Shown: positions 1 to 10,211, numbered from the stretch's first letter. The stretch is DNA of 32,768 bases from Sulfurovum sp. (GCA_020721815.1 DYMA01000006.1:1-32768); one strand, 5' to 3'. The notes: a model not told the origin generated them from the letters alone. A program made the numbers and translations.

Positions 1-68
1 TTAGAGGTTTTTTACTTTAATTTTGGCTTAGGTGATGGGGTGAGTGGTTACGAAATCTTAATATAGAT

Positions 69-770
69 ATGGTAAAGACTACAAATATTCCTCTCCCACC
101 AATTGAAGAACAAAAAAGAATAGTTTCTAAATTGGATAAACTCTTTGAAAAAATAGATAAATCAATAGCCCTACATCAAAAAAATATGGATGAAGCTGAT
201 GTATTTATGGGAAGTGTTTTGAATGATGTTTTTGGAGAGTTGGAAGAGAAGTATCCATTGAAAGTATGGAGTGATATTTTAACTATTAAAAATGGTAAAC
301 ATTATAAAGATGTAATTGATGATAATGGAAAGTATCCAATATATGGTAGTGGTGGTATTATGAATTATGCTAATGATTATATTTGTAATGAAGACACAGT
401 AATAATTGGTAGAAAAGGTACCATTAATCGTCCGATTTTTGTAAAAGAAAAATTTTGGAATATTGATACAGCATTTGGTATTGAAGCAAATAAAGATATT
501 CTACTTCCTATGTTTTTATTTTATTTTACAAAAATATTCAATTTTTTAGATTTAAATAAATCAACAACTTTACCATCTTTAGCAAAAACACATTTGCTTC
601 AAATCAATATGGTTTTCCCACCAATCAAAATCCAACAAAAAGTTGTTAAATATTTGGATGAGATTTCAGAAAAGATAGAAAAAATTAAATCAGTTCAAAA
701 AGTTAAAATGGATAGCCTTAAAGCATTAAAAGCTTCTATTTTGGATAGTGCATTTAGGGGAGAGTTGTAG
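69..770 (+). CDS. hsdS: Type I restriction-modification specificity subunit (HsdS), C-terminal part / 5'-disrupted
   Basis: IPLPPIEEQKRIVSKLDKLFEKID conserved-region helix followed by a second TRD and a terminal repeat FPPIKIQQKVVKYLDEISEKIE...LKASILDSAFRGEL, typical of HsdS. The N-terminal part is missing at the window edge. Confidence 0.85.
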   Translation: MVKTTNIPLPPIEEQKRIVSKLDKLFEKIDKSIALHQKNMDEADVFMGSVLNDVFGELEEKYPLKVWSDILTIKNGKHYKDVIDDNGKYPIYGSGGIMNYANDYICNEDTVIIGRKGTINRPIFVKEKFWNIDTAFGIEANKDILLPMFLFYFTKIFNFLDLNKSTTLPSLAKTHLLQINMVFPPIKIQQKVVKYLDEISEKIEKIKSVQKVKMDSLKALKASILDSAFRGEL

Positions 771-959
771 GGTGTCAATTTATTGCACCAATCGCTTTGA
801 ATTAGTGCAAGAAAAGCAACCAAAAAAGAGCAAAGATTTTATAAGGAGTAGCCCAATGAAAGAAGATATTGATTGATGTTACGCACTTTGCCTAACAAAT
901 CATCTTTAAAGCTAGTGAAGCAATCTATTTTAATTTTGCTACAAGCAACAACTTTGAAT

Positions 960-1031
960 CTGTAGCCTCGGCTTTAGCCGAGTTCTGGGCTTCCAATAAC
1001 TCCAAATGTTCGGCTAAAGCCGAACCTACAG
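960..1031 (-). repeat. Double-hairpin intergenic repeat, copy 1 (reverse orientation)
   Basis: ctgtagcCTCGGCTTTAGCCGAG...TTCGGCTAAAGCCGAAcctacag; reverse complement matches copies at 17746 and 25626. Confidence 0.9.
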
Positions 1032-1483
1032 CCGAACCTATTTTAATGAGGTAATTTTTTAAGTGCGTAAGGTCAGAGACAAAACCTTTGGGGATGCGTT
1101 GCAGTTTAAAAAATATCTCAAAAAGAATAAATCTCAACCTAGCCTCTCCTATGCGAGTGCATCAAGTAAGAGAGATTTTGTAAATTCATAGTATCAACTT
1201 TTTCTGTAAATGTAAATTACAATTTACATATTGAGCAAGATTGTGAACAAAAAGTTGCAAATAGAGTACAATGCTGATGATAGTCTCAATCGTGTCAATG
1301 GGTTTAAAAATCAACTTCTCTTGCATAGTGTGTAAAAAAGTAACACAAGTTTTTGACCCACAGTGAGTATAAACGAAACAAATCTTTTAAATTTGATTAT
1401 AAAAACCATAACCTAAGCAAAAATGTTTTGAACTTTTTGATACCATTATGCCATACTAAACTTTCTATAGGAGAAATACAATT

Positions 1484-3658
1484 ATGGCAAAAATCATTTG
1501 GTCAAAAATCGACGAGGCTCCAGCGTTAGCAACCTATTCATTGCTCCCCATCGTAAATGCGTTTACAAAAGAGGCAGGTGTTGAAGTAGTTACTTCAGAT
1601 ATTTCATTGGCTGGTAGAGTTTTGGCAGCAATGGGCTTAGCCGATGATGAACTATCCAAATTGGGTGAACTGTGCGTTACGCCAGAAGCCAACATTATTA
1701 AGCTTCCCAATATTTCAGCTTCTGTTGGTCAATTAAAAGATTGTATTGCAGAGTTGCAAGGTCAAGGATACGATATTCCTGCCTATCCAGAAAATCCATC
1801 CAACGATGATGAAAAAGCCATTCAAGCCAAATACGGTGCGTGTTTGGGTTCGGCTGTAAACCCCGTACTTCGAGAAGGAAACTCCGATAGAAGAGCGGCA
1901 GTTGCGGTTAAAAACTTCGCACAAAAAAATCCACACAAACTTAGAGCCTTTGGCGACAATTCAAAAGCCTATGTAGCACACATGGCAGGAGATGGAGACT
2001 TTTATGGAAATGAAAAATCAGTAACGTGCGATAAAGATCAAAAAGTTACCATTGCACTCAACGGTAATGAGCTTACAACCATTAAAGCCGTTGCAGGTGA
2101 AGTTCTTGATGGTACATTTATGTCGGTTGCCAAACTAAGAGCATTTTACAAACAAACTATCGAAGATGCAAAAGCAAAAGATTTAATTTGGTCTGTACAC
2201 TTGAAAGCTACGATGATGAAAATCTCTGACCCTATTATGTTTGGTCATGCGTTTGAAATCTTCTTTGCCGATGTCTTTGCACAATATGCCGATGTGTTTA
2301 AAGAGGTAGGTGTCAATCCAAACTTAGGTATGAGCGATTTGGAGAAAAAAATCAAAGGTCACGCCAAAGAAGCAGAGATTAAAGCTGCGTTCCAAGCGGT
2401 AGTCGATGCTGATGCTCCAAAAATTGCGATGGTTGATTCCGACAAAGGAACTACAAACTTCAATGCACCCAATGACATCATCATCGATGCTTCTATGCCC
2501 GTCGTCGTACGAGAGGGTGGAAAACAGTGGGATAGAACGGGTGCTGTGTTAGAGACTGTTGCGGTTATTCCTGATTCTACTTATGGAATGTTCCACGCTG
2601 AGATGGTAGCTGATTGTGTCGCTCATGGTCAATACGATGTAACCACTATGGGTACAATGCAAAATATCGGTTTGATGGCTCAAAAAGCTGAAGAGTACGG
2701 CTCACACCCCACCACATTTGAACTCTCAGAAGCAGGAACGGTTACCGTAACGGCAGAAGATGGGTCGGTTTTAATGAGTTTTGAGTGCGAAGCGGGTGAT
2801 ATTTGGAGAATGTCACGAACCAAAGATATTCCAATCAAAGACTGGGTAAGATTGACTGTTGAGCGAACACGACAAGAGGGGATTCCTGCGGTATTCTGGC
2901 TTGATGAAAACAGAGCGCACGATGCCGAGCTTTTGAAAAAAGTCAAAACCTATTTGGCAGAGCTTGATACGGATGGTTTGGATATTCAATTTATGAATGT
3001 AACCGATGCGACACGATTTACAAATACACGAATCAGACAAGGACTCAATACTATCGCTGTAACGGGTAACGTTTTGAGAGACCACTTAACCGATATGTAC
3101 CCAATCTTGGAGCTTGGAACATCGGCTAAAATGCTCTCCATCGTTCCATTGCTTGCAGGTGGTGGATTGTATGAGACGGGTGCGGGTGGTTCGGCTCCTA
3201 AACACGTCGAGCAATTTGTCAAAGAGGGACACCTACGATGGGATTCATTGGGTGAGTTCTTGGCTCTTGCGGAGTCGCTTAGATTTTTGGGACACAAATA
3301 CAACGATGATAAAATCAAAGCTCTAACGGCTGGTTTGGATGAGGCAAACAATGCTTACCTTGACAACTCAAAAGAGCCAGGTAGAAAAGCGGGTGAGCCA
3401 GACAACAAAGCTTCTCACTTCTTTGTAGCACAATATTGGGCAAAAGCACTTGCAGAAGGTTCAAATGCAGATTTAGCGGCTAAATTTGCTCCTGTTGCAC
3501 AAGCGTTAATTGAAAATGAAGCAAAAATTATGGATGAATTGATGGCAGTTGAAGGAAAACCTCAAAATATCGGTGGATATTTCCATCCAAACGATGAGTT
3601 GGCTTCCAAAGCAATGAGACCCTCAGCAACCCTCAATGAGATTATCGATTCTATCTAA
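1484..3658 (+). CDS. icd: Isocitrate dehydrogenase, NADP-dependent, monomeric type
   Basis: 724 aa, starts MAKIIWSKIDEAPALATYSLLPI; the length and N-terminus fit monomeric IDH. Confidence 0.95.
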   Translation: MAKIIWSKIDEAPALATYSLLPIVNAFTKEAGVEVVTSDISLAGRVLAAMGLADDELSKLGELCVTPEANIIKLPNISASVGQLKDCIAELQGQGYDIPAYPENPSNDDEKAIQAKYGACLGSAVNPVLREGNSDRRAAVAVKNFAQKNPHKLRAFGDNSKAYVAHMAGDGDFYGNEKSVTCDKDQKVTIALNGNELTTIKAVAGEVLDGTFMSVAKLRAFYKQTIEDAKAKDLIWSVHLKATMMKISDPIMFGHAFEIFFADVFAQYADVFKEVGVNPNLGMSDLEKKIKGHAKEAEIKAAFQAVVDADAPKIAMVDSDKGTTNFNAPNDIIIDASMPVVVREGGKQWDRTGAVLETVAVIPDSTYGMFHAEMVADCVAHGQYDVTTMGTMQNIGLMAQKAEEYGSHPTTFELSEAGTVTVTAEDGSVLMSFECEAGDIWRMSRTKDIPIKDWVRLTVERTRQEGIPAVFWLDENRAHDAELLKKVKTYLAELDTDGLDIQFMNVTDATRFTNTRIRQGLNTIAVTGNVLRDHLTDMYPILELGTSAKMLSIVPLLAGGGLYETGAGGSAPKHVEQFVKEGHLRWDSLGEFLALAESLRFLGHKYNDDKIKALTAGLDEANNAYLDNSKEPGRKAGEPDNKASHFFVAQYWAKALAEGSNADLAAKFAPVAQALIENEAKIMDELMAVEGKPQNIGGYFHPNDELASKAMRPSATLNEIIDSI

Positions 3659-3666
3659 TCTCTCTC

Positions 3667-3691
3667 TTAAGGTGGGACAAACCCACCTTAA
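3667..3691 (+). terminator. Hairpin after icd (possible terminator or attenuator)
   Basis: TTAAGGTGGG-ACAAA-CCCACCTTAA, perfect 10-bp stem with 5-nt loop directly after the icd stop; no strong U tract. Confidence 0.55.
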
Positions 3692-3783
3692 TGTATCATA
3701 TTAAGTTTTTGGATTGTGCTTGATGCAAAAGCAAAATCTAAAGATTGCAAACCAAACACTACACTAAAGAGAGGAGATAGTTT

Positions 3784-4743
3784 ATGGGAAAAGGTAAAAA
3801 AGTAGCCATTATTGGTGCGGGAAATGTGGGGGCGACGGTTGCCTATTCGTTGGCAATGCGTGGAAGTTGTCACCAAATCGTTTTGCGAGATAGAAACATC
3901 GAAACGGCTCAAGGCAAAGCACTCGATATGAGTCAAGCCGCCAATGCCGCAAGAATGCACACCGTCGTAACCGTAGCCAAAGAGGCAAAAGATATAGCGG
4001 GGAGCGATGTGGTTGTCATTACCGCAGGGAGTCCACGCAAACCAGGTATGAGTCGTGATGATTTGTTGCTCATGAACGCTGAAATCACTAAGCAAGTCGT
4101 AGGCGATGTCAAAGAACACTGCCCCGATGCTATTATCGTCATGGTATCCAATCCTCTTGATGTGATGACCTACGTGGCACTTAAAGAGTCGGGTTTTCCT
4201 AGAGAGCGTGTTATTGGTATGGCGGGAATTTTGGATGCTGCGCGTATGGCACACTTTATCTATCAAAAGATTGGCTACGGTGCGGGACAAATTCGTGCTT
4301 CGGTTATGGGCGGACACGGTGATGATATGGTACCGCTTCCAAAATTCTCTACGGTTGCGGGAGTACCGCTAACGGATGTACTCACCGAAGAGGAGATTAT
4401 CGATGTCGTAGAGCGAACAAAGCACGGCGGAGCAGAGATTGTAGGATTGCTTAAAACAGGTTCGGCCTATTATGCACCTGCCAAATCGACTACGGTTATG
4501 GTAGAGGCTATTTTGCAAGATACCAAACAAATCCACTCGTGTGCTGTCTATCTTGATGGGGAGTACGGATACAACGATGTGGTAAGCGGTGTGCCTATTG
4601 CTTTGGGTGCTAACGGTATCGAAAAACTCTTTGAGGTCACGCTCAATATGGGGCAACAGCGACGATTTGCCAAATCGGTTAAATCGGTCAAATCAATGAT
4701 TGACGTGCTAAAAGCCAAAAACTTTTTTGGAGATCAACAATGA
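3784..4743 (+). CDS. mdh: Malate dehydrogenase
   Basis: 319 aa with GxGxxG motif VAIIGAGNVGATVAYSLAMRG, VSNPLDVMTYVAL, and MGGHGDDMVPL active-site region. Confidence 0.93.
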   Translation: MGKGKKVAIIGAGNVGATVAYSLAMRGSCHQIVLRDRNIETAQGKALDMSQAANAARMHTVVTVAKEAKDIAGSDVVVITAGSPRKPGMSRDDLLLMNAEITKQVVGDVKEHCPDAIIVMVSNPLDVMTYVALKESGFPRERVIGMAGILDAARMAHFIYQKIGYGAGQIRASVMGGHGDDMVPLPKFSTVAGVPLTDVLTEEEIIDVVERTKHGGAEIVGLLKTGSAYYAPAKSTTVMVEAILQDTKQIHSCAVYLDGEYGYNDVVSGVPIALGANGIEKLFEVTLNMGQQRRFAKSVKSVKSMIDVLKAKNFFGDQQ

Positions 4744-5591
4744 GAGAGATAGCTTACGATACGATTGTCAAAGCGGTACGAGATATAATTGTTCACTGCG
4801 GCACCGATTTGCCTCAAGATGCCTACGATGCTTTGCAACAAGCCATGGAGGAGGAGAAGTCACCCGTATCCAAAGAGGTGTTGCGACAAATCCTTGAAAA
4901 TGCCGATATTGCCAAAAACGAAAAGCGACCACTGTGTCAAGATACAGGATTAGCCGTCTTTTTTGTCAAAGTAGGCGATGAAGTCAAGATTAATGGCGGA
5001 CTCCTAAAAGATGCTATCAATCAAGGCACGCAACAAGGTTATATCGATGCCTATCTAAGAGCCTCTACCTGCGAACCTTTCACAAGAGCAAACCTCAAAG
5101 ATACAGTCGGCTACAACCTACCTGCTATTATCCATTTTGATATTGTTGCGGGTGATACAATCGATATCGAATACGCTGCCAAAGGGGGCGGAAGTGAAAA
5201 CGTAAGCCGTGCGACGGTATTGGCTCCTGCAGCGGGGATGGATGGAGTATTGCAATTTGTCAAACAAGTCATTAGCGATGCAGGTCCCAATCCTTGTCCG
5301 CCTATTACGGTAGGTATTGGCATTGGTGGAACGTTTGAAAAAGCGGCCATTTCGAGCAAACATGCACTCTTTAGAGAACTTGGAAGCAAGCATGAAGACC
5401 CCCAAATGGCTCAATTTGAAGAGAGAATTTTAAACGAGCTCAACAAACTAGGAATCGGTGCTATGGGAATGGGCGGAACAAAAACCGTTTTGGGTGTTCA
5501 TATCGAATCCAATCCTTGCCATATCGCCTCTTTGCCTGTCTCGGTCAATGTCCAATGTCACTCTTCACGACATACACATATTACAATCTAA
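4740..5591 (+). CDS. Fumarate hydratase class I, alpha subunit (Fe-S, TtdA-like)
   Basis: KRPLCQDTGLAVFFVKVGDEV and GGSENVSRATVLAPAAGMDGV motifs; ATGA overlap with mdh. Confidence 0.92.
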   Translation: MREIAYDTIVKAVRDIIVHCGTDLPQDAYDALQQAMEEEKSPVSKEVLRQILENADIAKNEKRPLCQDTGLAVFFVKVGDEVKINGGLLKDAINQGTQQGYIDAYLRASTCEPFTRANLKDTVGYNLPAIIHFDIVAGDTIDIEYAAKGGGSENVSRATVLAPAAGMDGVLQFVKQVISDAGPNPCPPITVGIGIGGTFEKAAISSKHALFRELGSKHEDPQMAQFEERILNELNKLGIGAMGMGGTKTVLGVHIESNPCHIASLPVSVNVQCHSSRHTHITI

Positions 5592-5601
5592 GGAAGAAGT
5601 T

Positions 5602-6162
5602 ATGAGTAAAACTTACTATTTGACCACTCCTTTACTGGAAGAACAGACACGCCAACTCAAAGCGGGTGATATTGTCTATTTAAGCGGAGTTATCTATTCA
5701 GCACGTGATGCAGCGCATAAACGATTGGTTGATTTGATTGCAGAGGGTAAAGAGTTGCCTTTTGATTTGGAGGGTAGTGTTATCTACTTTGTTGGCCCAA
5801 CCCCACCCAAACCAGGTGACCCAATAGGAAGTGCAGGACCTACCACAAGCTATAGAATGGATAGCTACTCTCCGACTTTGCTCAAACATGGAAGCAAAGG
5901 GATGATAGGAAAAGGCAAACGCAATCAAGAGGTCAAAGATGCCTGTATTGAGTACGGTGGTATCTATTTTGGTGCAACAGGTGGTGCGGGAGCGTTACTA
6001 GGAAAGCAAATCAAAAGTGCAGAAGTTATCGCCTATCCCGAACTAGGGCCTGAAGCTGTGCGAAGACTTGAAGTCGAAAACTTTCCTGTAACGGTTATCA
6101 ATGATACCTTTGGTGCTGATTTGTATCAAATGGGTAGAGCACTCTATGAGGTGAAATCGTAA
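5602..6162 (+). CDS. Fumarate hydratase class I, beta subunit (TtdB-like)
   Basis: MSKTYYLTTPLLEEQTRQLKAGDIVYLSGVIYSARDAAHKR...GPTTSYRMDSYSPTLL...IYFGATGGAGALL. Start taken at the internal ATG 5602 rather than the ORF-track start 5458. Confidence 0.92.
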   Translation: MSKTYYLTTPLLEEQTRQLKAGDIVYLSGVIYSARDAAHKRLVDLIAEGKELPFDLEGSVIYFVGPTPPKPGDPIGSAGPTTSYRMDSYSPTLLKHGSKGMIGKGKRNQEVKDACIEYGGIYFGATGGAGALLGKQIKSAEVIAYPELGPEAVRRLEVENFPVTVINDTFGADLYQMGRALYEVKS

Positions 6163-6204
6163 TGAAGAGTTTGAAAAAACATTAAATTCAAAAAAGGTTT
6201 TGCC

Positions 6205-6909
6205 ATGAACCAAACCATCGTCGAGGCACTCAATAGCTACGTCAATCCTGCTAAAATCGCCGATTATAAGCGTTTTTTCAAAACAGGTAGAGGAGAGTAC
6301 GGTGAGGGAGATTGCTTTTTGGGTATCAAAGTACTCGATACAAGAAGAGTCGTCAAACGCTACTACAAAACAATGAGCTTTGAGGAGATTGAAGCCTTTC
6401 TCTGCTCTCCCTACCATGAGCATCGACTCTTTGCTCTATTGGTACTTGTGGCTCTTTTTCAAGCCAAAGATTTGGACTATCAAACACCTATCTATAACTT
6501 TTATCTTAGACATATCCATCAAATCAACAATTGGGATTTGGTTGATAGCAGTGCCTCTTATATTGTCGGGAGCTATTTGTTGCAACGCAATCGCTCTGTT
6601 TTGTATCAATGGGCAACCTCTTCGCATTTATGGACAAGACGTATCGCTATTATCTCTACGTTTGCTTTTATCAAGGTGGGAGATTTTGAGGATAGCTTCG
6701 CCCTTAGCGATGAATTGCTCCATGATTCCCATGACCTTATTCACAAAGCCGTGGGGTGGGTGCTGCGAACTATCGGTAATCACGATATTAATCGACTCAT
6801 CGCCTATCTCAATCCTCGCTACCAACAAATGCCTCGTACGATGTTGCGTTATGCTATCGAAAAATTTGATGAACCTTTAAGACAAAGTTACCTTAAGGGA
6901 TTAGTGTAA
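6205..6909 (+). CDS. DNA alkylation repair protein (AlkD-like HEAT-repeat glycosylase)
   Basis: FFKTGRGEYGEGDCFLGIKVLDTRRVVKRY...INNWDLVDSSASYIVG...LWTRRIAIISTFAFIK, characteristic of the AlkC/AlkD family. Confidence 0.9.
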   Translation: MNQTIVEALNSYVNPAKIADYKRFFKTGRGEYGEGDCFLGIKVLDTRRVVKRYYKTMSFEEIEAFLCSPYHEHRLFALLVLVALFQAKDLDYQTPIYNFYLRHIHQINNWDLVDSSASYIVGSYLLQRNRSVLYQWATSSHLWTRRIAIISTFAFIKVGDFEDSFALSDELLHDSHDLIHKAVGWVLRTIGNHDINRLIAYLNPRYQQMPRTMLRYAIEKFDEPLRQSYLKGLV

Positions 6910-7764
6910 CGGACGTGTAATCATATGGCCACCCAATACAATAGGGACAATGGCTATAAGTTGCGTAGCGGTTGGGACTTCATCAAGCAAGAGATAGGCT
7001 AAAAAGATGGTAAGCACAGGGGTGATAGCCGCCATGGCACTGGCTTTGGTGATAGAGATAAGGTGCAACGCCTCTACCCAAAAGATTTTTGCCACTCCCA
7101 TGACCAACAATCCGCTCATCATCAAATAGGGCAGGGCAGACCAAAATTGCTCTTGTGTCGGTATGGGTTCAAACACAAACGCCAAAAGCAACAAAACGGG
7201 CAACGAGACAAGGGTACGAAACGCCAATACGTTGTGAGCCAAAAAGGCTTGGCGTGAACGCTTTTGATAGTAGTTGGCAATGGGGGCTATCATAGCGGCA
7301 ATGAGAATCAACAAATCACCGATATTAAAGTGCCACTCTTTGGGAAAGAGTATCGCTACTGCTCCACTTCCCATCAAAAAAGCTCCTACAAGATGGGTGG
7401 CATCAATGGGTTCTGAGCCAATGAGATTGAAATAGACAAAAGAAAAAAGAAGTTGCAAAAAGAGTATCACCGCCATATTGGAAGCCGTGGTAAATTTCAA
7501 TCCCACAAAAACCAAAATAAAAAGCAAGGTAATAAAAAACGAGGTGAGCCACAAATCCCGATAGCTTTTGCCGTTGCGAAACTCTCCAAAACTCTTTTGA
7601 TGCACCATTATCCCCACAAAAAAGCCCCCCGCTATGAGTGCATTGAGGGCGTAGGCAAAGATAGGCTCAATATAAGCGTAGGCAAAAAGCGTCAAGATGG
7701 GAAATCCACTCTCAAAAATTGCCAAAAGCACCATATACCACTCCCCTTTTCGCTCATTGTTCAC
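6901..7764 (-). CDS. EamA/DMT-family transporter
   Basis: About 10 predicted hydrophobic segments in duplicated arrangement; C-terminal AITPVLTIFLAYLLLDEVPTATQLIAIVPIVLGG is typical of EamA. Confidence 0.85.
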   Translation of the reverse strand: MNNERKGEWYMVLLAIFESGFPILTLFAYAYIEPIFAYALNALIAGGFFVGIMVHQKSFGEFRNGKSYRDLWLTSFFITLLFILVFVGLKFTTASNMAVILFLQLLFSFVYFNLIGSEPIDATHLVGAFLMGSGAVAILFPKEWHFNIGDLLILIAAMIAPIANYYQKRSRQAFLAHNVLAFRTLVSLPVLLLLAFVFEPIPTQEQFWSALPYLMMSGLLVMGVAKIFWVEALHLISITKASAMAAITPVLTIFLAYLLLDEVPTATQLIAIVPIVLGGHMITRPLH

Positions 7765-7997
7765 GTTTTCTCCTATGATTGGCGTAGTTTTTTGAAACTA
7801 TAGCAAAGATTTTGACCAAAGTAGATTTTTTGAGGTGCAAAGGGTTGAGTGCAACACGATAGAAAATATTTCAAGTAATACTTATAGTAATATCTATACA
7901 ATACCAATTAATAGGAAAAATTTGTTAAAAGAGGCAAAAATGGAGACGAACCATCGACAATCAACGAATCCTAGATGAAAATTGTATTGGGGACGGT

Positions 7998-8987
7998 ATG
8001 AAAAATAAAGTTTACAATGGGTATCAACCACCCTATCAAATAACGACGAAAATCATAGATTTGATAAGTAAAATAAGCTTAAACATAGGCAAACTTGAAG
8101 TATCAAACATATCCATAAATTTACCAATGTTAAGAAAAATAAATCAAATCAAAACTATCACAGGAACATTGCAAATAGAGGGAAACAGACTCGATGAAGA
8201 GAGAATCACAGCACTACTTGAGGGTAAAAGAGTTCTTGGAACTATGAGTGAATTAGCCGAAGCAAATGGGGCTATCGCACTTTATAAGCAAATAGAAATG
8301 CTTGATTATAAAAACGAAAAAGATTTACTCAAATCTCACAAAATTTTGATGTCTGAACTTCTCAAAAATGCTGGAAGTTATAGAAAAAGTGATGTTGGTG
8401 TGGGTGGCAAAAGTGGTGTCGTACATATCGCACCGCCACATTTACGAGTGCCTGAGCTTATGGGGGAATTGTTTAAGTGGCTTAAATCTAGCAATGAACA
8501 TCCACTTATCAAAAGCAGTGTGTTTCACTATGAATTTGAATTTATCCACCCATTTGTAGATGGAAATGGTCGAATGGGAAGATTTTGGCAAAGCTTGATA
8601 TTGCAAAATTGGAATAGCTATTTTAGTATCATCCCTATCGAAAGTATCGTGCGAGATAAACAACAAGAATATTATCAAGCCCTAGAGATTTGCGGAAGCG
8701 AGGGGGAAAGTACCGCATTTATAGAGTTTATGCTTGAGTCAATTGATGAAGCGATGGATAAGGTCGGTAATGAAGTCGGTAATAAGGTCGGTAATCTAAC
8801 TCTTAATCAGCAAAAAATAGTAGAACAAATCAAACTTGACAATAAAATATCTGCTACAAAGTTATCGCAAATAGTGGGAATATCAAAACGAAAAATCGAA
8901 GAAAATCTAGCAAAACTTAAAGAGATGAAAGTGATAGATAGAGTTGGTGGGACACGAGGGTTTTGGGAAGTTGTGGGGAACGATTGA
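7998..8987 (+). CDS. Fic family protein with C-terminal winged-helix domain
   Basis: Fic motif HPFVDGNGRMGR; N-terminal TGTLQIEGNRL resembles the inhibitory (S/T)xxxE(G/N) motif; C-terminal ISATKLSQIVGISKRKIEENLAKLKEMKVIDRVGG is wHTH-like. Confidence 0.92.
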   Translation: MKNKVYNGYQPPYQITTKIIDLISKISLNIGKLEVSNISINLPMLRKINQIKTITGTLQIEGNRLDEERITALLEGKRVLGTMSELAEANGAIALYKQIEMLDYKNEKDLLKSHKILMSELLKNAGSYRKSDVGVGGKSGVVHIAPPHLRVPELMGELFKWLKSSNEHPLIKSSVFHYEFEFIHPFVDGNGRMGRFWQSLILQNWNSYFSIIPIESIVRDKQQEYYQALEICGSEGESTAFIEFMLESIDEAMDKVGNEVGNKVGNLTLNQQKIVEQIKLDNKISATKLSQIVGISKRKIEENLAKLKEMKVIDRVGGTRGFWEVVGND

Positions 8988-9041
8988 AGAGGATATTGAG
9001 GCTAATGACTCCTAAAATCCATTCCTATACTTTTTTACTTT

Positions 9042-10211
9042 ATGATTTTTATTTTTTTGGATACAATAAATTTTTTACATTATGTCAAAAAAGGATTTTT
9101 AGTGACTGTTAAGATGAAACAAAACTCAAGTTATAATAAAAACTTACATACTTCGTATCAATTTTCAGTCGTTGAGCTTTTTGCGGGGGCTGGTGGTTTG
9201 GCTCTTGGATTAGAAAAAGCAGGATTTGATACAAAACTTACCCTTGAAAATAATAAATGGGCTTGTGAAACTTTGCGAAAAAATCGACCCTATTGGAATG
9301 TTTTGGAAGCCGATGTTATCAAAATAGCCGATGAGGGTATAAAGAAATATTTAAATTTTGATGGTGAAATTGATTTGCTTTCAGGTGGCTATCCTTGTCA
9401 AGCATTTAGTTATGCGGGCAAAAAATTGGGGCTTGAAGATACAAGAGGAACGCTTTTTTATAGCTATGCTGAAATTTTAAAAGAGTTAAAACCTAAAATG
9501 TTTTTAGCCGAAAACGTGAAGGGATTAGTAAGCCACGACAAAGGACGAACGCTTCAAACCATGATAGATGTTTTTGAAGAGGTTGGGTATCGAGTCTATT
9601 ATCAAGTTTTAAATGCTATTGATTATGAAGTAGCCCAAAAAAGAGAGAGAGTTGCTATTGTTGGAGTACGCAATGATATGAGAGACAAAATAGGATTTGA
9701 CTATGCTTTTCCTAGTCCGATAGATAAAAAATTAGCACTAAAAGATGTTTTGCAAAATGTTCCCAAATCACCTTGTGCTATCTATAGCGATAAGAAAAAA
9801 GAGATTTTTGCTTTGGTTTCCCAAGGGGGATGTTGGAGAGATTTGCCCGATAATATCGCTAGGGAATATTTAGGAGGAAGCTATCATTTGGGCGGTGGCA
9901 AAACGGGAATAGCTCGGAAAATGTCATGGGATGAAGCAGGATTAACAGTGCTTTGCACCCCCGCCCAAAAACAAACCGATAGATGCCATCCCGATGAACT
10001 TCGCCCATTTAGTGTAAGAGAAAATGCAAGAATACAATCCTTTCCAGACGAGTGGGAGATTGTAGGCTCTATGGCGGAACAATACAAACAAATAGGTAAC
10101 GCCGTACCCGTTAATTTAGCGTATCACATAGGACTATCAATCAAAAATTATCTTCAAGGAAAAAAGGAAAATAGAAATGAACGAATACAACTTACATTTC
10201 ATTTCCAATGA
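9042..10211 (+). CDS. DNA (cytosine-5-)-methyltransferase, probably type II R-M
   Basis: FAGAGGLALGLEKAGF (motif I), SGGYPCQAFSYAGKK (motif IV PCQ), AENVKGL (ENV), QKRERVAIVG (QxRxR), IGNAVPVNLA (motif X). Likely true start GTG 9102 (AAGGA RBS) or ATG 9114. Confidence 0.93.
   Translation: MIFIFLDTINFLHYVKKGFLVTVKMKQNSSYNKNLHTSYQFSVVELFAGAGGLALGLEKAGFDTKLTLENNKWACETLRKNRPYWNVLEADVIKIADEGIKKYLNFDGEIDLLSGGYPCQAFSYAGKKLGLEDTRGTLFYSYAEILKELKPKMFLAENVKGLVSHDKGRTLQTMIDVFEEVGYRVYYQVLNAIDYEVAQKRERVAIVGVRNDMRDKIGFDYAFPSPIDKKLALKDVLQNVPKSPCAIYSDKKKEIFALVSQGGCWRDLPDNIAREYLGGSYHLGGGKTGIARKMSWDEAGLTVLCTPAQKQTDRCHPDELRPFSVRENARIQSFPDEWEIVGSMAEQYKQIGNAVPVNLAYHIGLSIKNYLQGKKENRNERIQLTFHFQ

Noticed and set aside
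3688-4317. 209-aa reverse ORF over mdh
   Set aside because: Antisense to well-supported malate dehydrogenase; no coding signature of its own.
5458-5601. N-terminal extension of fumarate hydratase beta
   Set aside because: The extension only reads the end of the alpha gene in another frame; the ATG at 5602 gives the expected N-terminus MSKTYYLTTPL.
6380-6880. 166-aa ORF in alternative frame of the AlkD-like gene
   Set aside because: The frame-0 product (6205-6909) has clear family motifs; this is an overlapping-frame artefact.
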